This document shows positions 13,586 to 16,655 of a stretch of 16,655 nucleotides of DNA, in pieces. The translations under genes were made by a program, and so were the position numbers. Below the pieces are notes generated by a model. It searched no databases. It had not been told where the DNA came from and was given only the letters and a program-made list of their open reading frames with translations. How positions within the stretch are numbered: position 1 is the first letter of the stretch; each line of letters opens with the position of its first letter. This DNA comes from Firmicutes bacterium UBA2598 (GTDB lineage Bacteria; Bacillota; PH28-bin88), in NCBI GenBank assembly GCA_002339345.1, contig DDKM01000087.1, positions 17,238 through 33,892 of the forward strand, given 5' to 3'.

Positions 13586-14005
13586 TCACTCTTCTCCTAT
13601 CGCTGAAATTACCGTCAGGGTCCCGCCCACCACAACCAGCCATACGCCAAAATCAAAGAGAAAGGCGGTGGTCAGTTCCAGTTTGCCGAAAAAGGGAAGA
13701 TGGACATACCGGAAGGACTGGTTCAAAAACACCTCACTGAAAAGCATGCCTCCCACGCCGGTACCCACCGCCATGAGCAGGCCCAGGGCGATGAGATACT
13801 TGTAATCGATGGGTAAGGCCCTTTTGACAAAGGCCAGATCAAAGGCCAGGTACAGCACTACAACCGCCGCGGCGCTCAACAGGCCGGCAATGAACCCGCC
13901 GCCGGGTTCGTTGTGCCCACGGCCCAATAGGAAGAAGGAAAAGATCATGATTACATAAAGGGCCTGGCGGGCGATTGTTTGTAGGATGATGCTACCTTGA
14001 TTCAC
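13586..14005 (-). CDS. mrpB: Mrp antiporter subunit MrpB
   Basis: Membrane subunit of 139 residues, MnhB domain. Four hydrophobic segments (about 10-28, 36-58, 68-88, 110-133) and the signature GHNEPGGGFIAGL at 30-42 are present. The GTG start overlaps the mrpA TGA (GTGA) and has AAAGGGGG about 10 bases upstream. It forms the membrane scaffold between MrpA and MrpC in known Mrp structures. Its separate existence shows a group 1 type operon in which mrpA and mrpB are not fused. Confidence 0.95.
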   Translation of the reverse strand: MNQGSIILQTIARQALYVIMIFSFFLLGRGHNEPGGGFIAGLLSAAAVVVLYLAFDLAFVKRALPIDYKYLIALGLLMAVGTGVGGMLFSEVFLNQSFRYVHLPFFGKLELTTAFLFDFGVWLVVVGGTLTVISAIGEE

Positions 14006-16491
14006 CGCTGTTTGCCCCCTTTCCCGGGCCGGAGTTTCACCAGGGCGTAGACACTAAAGGCTGCAACCGCCACCACCGTAATTTCCCCCATGGTGTCATA
14101 TCCCCGGAAGTCCACCAGGATGACGTTGACGATATTATCCCCGCCCCCCAGTTTATAACTGTTTTCCACATAGTAACGGGAGATGGGGTCAAACAGCCTG
14201 GTGGCGTTACCGGAAATCAGCAACATGGTAATCAGTGTGCCGCTGGCCACCGCCACCACGGCATTGATGGCCTTTTCACTCCTGGAAACAATCTCTTTCT
14301 TCAATTCCGGCAGGTGGGCAAACACCAGCAGGAACATGGCCAGGGACACAGCCTCCACGATCAACTGGGTAAGGGCCAGGTCCGGGGCGCGGAACAGGAT
14401 GAACATCAGGGTCACCCCCATGCCCACCACCCCCAGGGACAGGATGGCAGCCAGGCGGTTGGGCATCCACAGTACCGCCAGGGTAGCCACCACCATCACG
14501 CCAGCCAGGACATATTCATAAACACTGACCGGCGCCAGGTCCATACCGGTAAATTTCAACCCGTTCTTCGCCCATACGGTATAGCCCACGGCGGCAATAA
14601 AGAAGAGGGAGATAAACACCAGGTAGTCCCGCAGGTAACCTGTCATCTGGATGTCCGTCAGCCAGCGGGCCCCCTTGACCAGGCCGTCCACACCGCGGTC
14701 ATACAAAACATTCAGGTTGAAACGGGCGTTTTGCACCGATTCCACCACATCCCGCAGGCGGTAAAAGTACCGGTACCCCAGAAGACCGAGCAGTACCACC
14801 ACCGCACTCATGAACAGGGGTGGGTTAAAACCATGCCATAAGGCCAGGTGCGGAATTTTCACGGCACTGCCCCAAGCCCCGCTGGCAGCGGGCAGTACCA
14901 GGGAGTATTCCACCAGACCAGGGAATAAGCCAATGATCAGCGTCAGGCTGGCCAGCGCCAGGGCTGGCAGCACCATCCCCCATGGGTCGCCGTGGTGGCC
15001 TCCACCGTGGCCGTGTCCGGCTTCGTGATCGTGATGGCCTGAGCCGTGGTCCGATCCATGGGTGTCATGCCCACGATGGCCGTGGGCCCTTTCCGGTGCG
15101 TCATGGCCGTGGGTAACGGCATAGGTGGGACTGACATCGTGGGTGTGGTGGCTGCCATGCCCATGGCCTTCACCGGCCTGCAAAGGGCCGAAAAACACCT
15201 TCAAGGCCATTACCGCACTGTATACAAAGGTAAAGATACTGCCCACCACCGCCGCCGCCGGGAACAGCCACGCCGTAAAGGGCGCCCCACCGGCGTGGAG
15301 GGTAGCTTCAAAGAACATTTCCTTGCTGATGAAGGCATTGAAGGGCGGCAAGCCCGCCGAGGCCGCCGAGGCCAGCATCATCACCAAGGCGGTGATGGGA
15401 AACAGCCTGGCCAGGCCACCAAGCCTGTCCACTTGCCGGGTGCCGGTCTCGTGATCCACGATGCCCACCACCAGAAACATGCTGCCCTTGAAGGTGGCAT
15501 GGTTCAGGATATGAAAGACCGCCGCCGCCACCGCCAGTTTGGTATTGATACCCAGCAGGAAGGTGATGAGCCCCAGTTGACTGATGGTGGAAAAGGCCAG
15601 CATGGCCTTCAGGTCACTCTGGCGGATGGCCATAAAGGACCCGTACACCAAGGTGATCATGCCCACGAAGGAAAGGATGTAAAACCACTCCAGGGTGCCC
15701 CCAAGCACCGGGGTCATGCGGGCCATCAGGTAAATGCCCGCCTTGACCATGGTGGCGGAGTGGAGGTAGGCGCTGATGGGTGTCGGCGCCTCCATGGCGT
15801 TGGGCAGCCAGATATGGAAGGGAAACTGGGCTGATTTGGTGAAGGCGCCCAGCAAGATCAACACCAGGGCCGGCAGGTAGTAAATACTGCCGGGCACCTT
15901 GCCGGCCTGGGCTACAATTTCACGGATTTCGAAGGTGCCGGTGATCAGGTAGAGGAAAAGGAACCCGGCGATCATGGCCAAACCGCCAAAGACGGTAATG
16001 AGCATGGATTTCAAGGCACCATACTTTGATTCCTCCCGGTGGAACCAGAAGCCAATGAGCAGGAAGGAGGAAATGCTGGTCAATTCCCAGAAAACATAAA
16101 GGGTGACCAGGTTACTGGACTGCACGGTGCCCAGCATGGCACCCATGAATAGCAAGATGTAGACATAAAAATTACCCAGGGCTTCCTCCGCGCCCAGGTA
16201 GCTGATGGAATAAACGGTGATGATGGTGCCGATACCGGTGATGAGCAGGGAAAACAACAGGCTCAACCCATCCAGGTAGATGGTGAGGTTGATGCCCATG
16301 GAGGGTATCCAGGCCTGGTTGATAAAAATGGGTTCTCCCTGCATGATGGGGGGAATCAAAGAAAGGTACTTTACAAACAGGCTGAAGGGCAAAAGGGCCA
16401 CCAGCCAACCGATGCGCCGCCCCAGGGCCGGGTACAAAAAGGGTACCAACACCGCCAGAGCGAAGGGGGCAAGTACGGCCAAAACTAGCAA
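14002..16491 (-). CDS. mrpA: Mrp antiporter subunit MrpA (NuoL-like, His-rich insert)
   Basis: Largest subunit (829 residues) of the Mrp cation/proton antiporter in the cytoplasmic membrane. The NuoL-like part covers about 1-530, with channel residues E136 (FWELTS), K219 (FTKSAQFPFHIWLP), H244 and K250 (YLHSATMVKAG), K335 (HATFKGSMF) and K390 (LPPFNAFISKE). The C-terminal part carries the MbhD-like domain (about 660-730, RAPDLALTQLIVEAVS) and an MbhE-like domain (about 740-820). Family members are mostly 770-805 residues. The extra length is a segment with 19 His between residues 441 and 500, in the loop before the membrane segment at about 504-524. The TTG start at 16491 has AAGGGG 8 bases upstream; a TTG at 16482 is an alternative. 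First gene of the operon. Na+/H+ exchange and pH/Na+ homeostasis are the likely roles. Confidence 0.95.
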   Translation of the reverse strand: MLVLAVLAPFALAVLVPFLYPALGRRIGWLVALLPFSLFVKYLSLIPPIMQGEPIFINQAWIPSMGINLTIYLDGLSLLFSLLITGIGTIITVYSISYLGAEEALGNFYVYILLFMGAMLGTVQSSNLVTLYVFWELTSISSFLLIGFWFHREESKYGALKSMLITVFGGLAMIAGFLFLYLITGTFEIREIVAQAGKVPGSIYYLPALVLILLGAFTKSAQFPFHIWLPNAMEAPTPISAYLHSATMVKAGIYLMARMTPVLGGTLEWFYILSFVGMITLVYGSFMAIRQSDLKAMLAFSTISQLGLITFLLGINTKLAVAAAVFHILNHATFKGSMFLVVGIVDHETGTRQVDRLGGLARLFPITALVMMLASAASAGLPPFNAFISKEMFFEATLHAGGAPFTAWLFPAAAVVGSIFTFVYSAVMALKVFFGPLQAGEGHGHGSHHTHDVSPTYAVTHGHDAPERAHGHRGHDTHGSDHGSGHHDHEAGHGHGGGHHGDPWGMVLPALALASLTLIIGLFPGLVEYSLVLPAASGAWGSAVKIPHLALWHGFNPPLFMSAVVVLLGLLGYRYFYRLRDVVESVQNARFNLNVLYDRGVDGLVKGARWLTDIQMTGYLRDYLVFISLFFIAAVGYTVWAKNGLKFTGMDLAPVSVYEYVLAGVMVVATLAVLWMPNRLAAILSLGVVGMGVTLMFILFRAPDLALTQLIVEAVSLAMFLLVFAHLPELKKEIVSRSEKAINAVVAVASGTLITMLLISGNATRLFDPISRYYVENSYKLGGGDNIVNVILVDFRGYDTMGEITVVAVAAFSVYALVKLRPGKGGKQR

Positions 16492-16523
16492 ATCTCCTAC
16501 CCCTTTCTGTAAATTCTGTCGCC

Positions 16524-16545
16524 GTGCCTACCCATGGGCAGGCAC
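16524..16545. repeat. 22-base imperfect palindrome in mrp leader
   Basis: GTGCCT-A-CCCATGGG-C-AGGCAC is symmetrical except for one A/C pair. It sits just after the predicted mrp transcription start. It could be an operator or a 5' hairpin of the mRNA. A 12-codon frame on the minus strand (16497-16535) starts within it, but its AGGAGG site lies too close to the predicted transcript start to be convincing. Confidence 0.4.
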
Positions 16546-16555
16546 TCCCTCCTAA

Positions 16556-16585
16556 ATATTAAAAGTATTGTGGTACTAGTGTCAA
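16556..16585 (-). promoter_or_regulatory. Sigma-A-type promoter of the mrp operon
   Basis: On the minus strand, a perfect TTGACA (16580-16585) and TAATAT (16556-16561, 4 of 6) are separated by 18 bases in an AT-rich setting. The predicted start near 16549 gives a leader of about 58 bases to the mrpA start codon. No other gene intervenes. Confidence 0.6.
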
Positions 16586-16597
16586 GAATAACAAGCA

Positions 16598-16614
16598 ATG
16601 TATTTGGTATACAT
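16598..16614. promoter_or_regulatory. Inverted repeat upstream of the mrp promoter
   Basis: ATGTAT (16598-16603) and ATACAT (16609-16614) are perfect inverted half-sites 5 bases apart. The centre is about 57 bases upstream of the predicted mrp start, a position typical of activator sites. It lies between mrpA and a possible divergent gene, so it could serve either. The regulator is unknown. Confidence 0.3.
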
Positions 16615-16643
16615 AATGCCGAAATAAGGGGTGGAAGGGGAAA

Positions 16644-16655
16644 ATGTCTGGTATT
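16644..16655 (+). CDS. Possible start of a divergent gene, cut by window edge
   Basis: An ATG at 16644 follows a purine-rich ribosome-site-like tract (AAGGGGTGGAAGGGG, 16626-16640). Only four codons (M S G I) are visible, so identity cannot be assessed. The divergent arrangement with mrpA over a 152-base AT-rich region would be normal. Confidence 0.25.

Noticed and set aside
15046..15834. 262-codon plus-strand frame inside mrpA
   Set aside because: Antisense to conserved NuoL-like sequence, so it is a shadow frame.
10635..16491. Respiratory complex I or hydrogenase membrane arm
   Set aside because: Subunits E, F, G and B with their signatures are all present and no NuoH, quinone module or hydrogenase subunits occur, so it is an Mrp antiporter operon.

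Overview
The window looks like chromosome from a G+C-rich anaerobic Firmicute of the Clostridia, of the Desulfotomaculum/Moorella type. This is inferred from gene content, purine-rich Shine-Dalgarno sites, frequent GTG/TTG starts, and a Sua5-ZIP gene pair. No rRNA, tRNA, CRISPR array or intact mobile element was seen. All confident genes but one lie on the minus strand, so transcription runs from high to low coordinates.

Region 1 (1-7819) is a putative N-heterocycle uptake and catabolism locus. In transcription order it holds an IclR-family regulator (7037-7819), a cytosine-deaminase-family amidohydrolase (5490-6725), a CodB/NCS1 nucleobase permease (4012-5322), and a three-subunit molybdenum hydroxylase ordered large (Mo), FAD, [2Fe-2S] with GTGA-type overlaps (23-3887). 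The layout suggests that a ring compound is imported, hydrolytically deaminated and hydroxylated under IclR control. Two active-site positions differ from the classical enzymes: Ser replaces the purine-binding Glu of xanthine dehydrogenase, and Cys/Phe replace Asp314/Trp319 of E. coli CodA. The true substrate may therefore be neither xanthine nor cytosine.

Region 2 (7820-10634) holds a ZIP metal transporter, a full-length Sua5-type threonylcarbamoyl-AMP synthase for tRNA t6A, and one plus-strand gene of unknown function (10088-10468). A possible broken plus-strand gene start lies at 7963. Perfect hairpins are concentrated here. Two of them (6961-6981 and 10499-10520) share a core resembling palindromes linked to IS200/IS605-type elements. 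A strong bidirectional terminator (10584-10623) separates the plus-strand gene from the mrp operon.

Region 3 (10635-16655) is a complete seven-gene Mrp cation/proton antiporter operon, mrpABCDEFG, tightly packed and read from a good sigma-A-like promoter at 16556-16585. MrpA carries an unusual segment with 19 His in 60 residues between its NuoL-like and C-terminal parts. A divergent gene may begin at the right edge.
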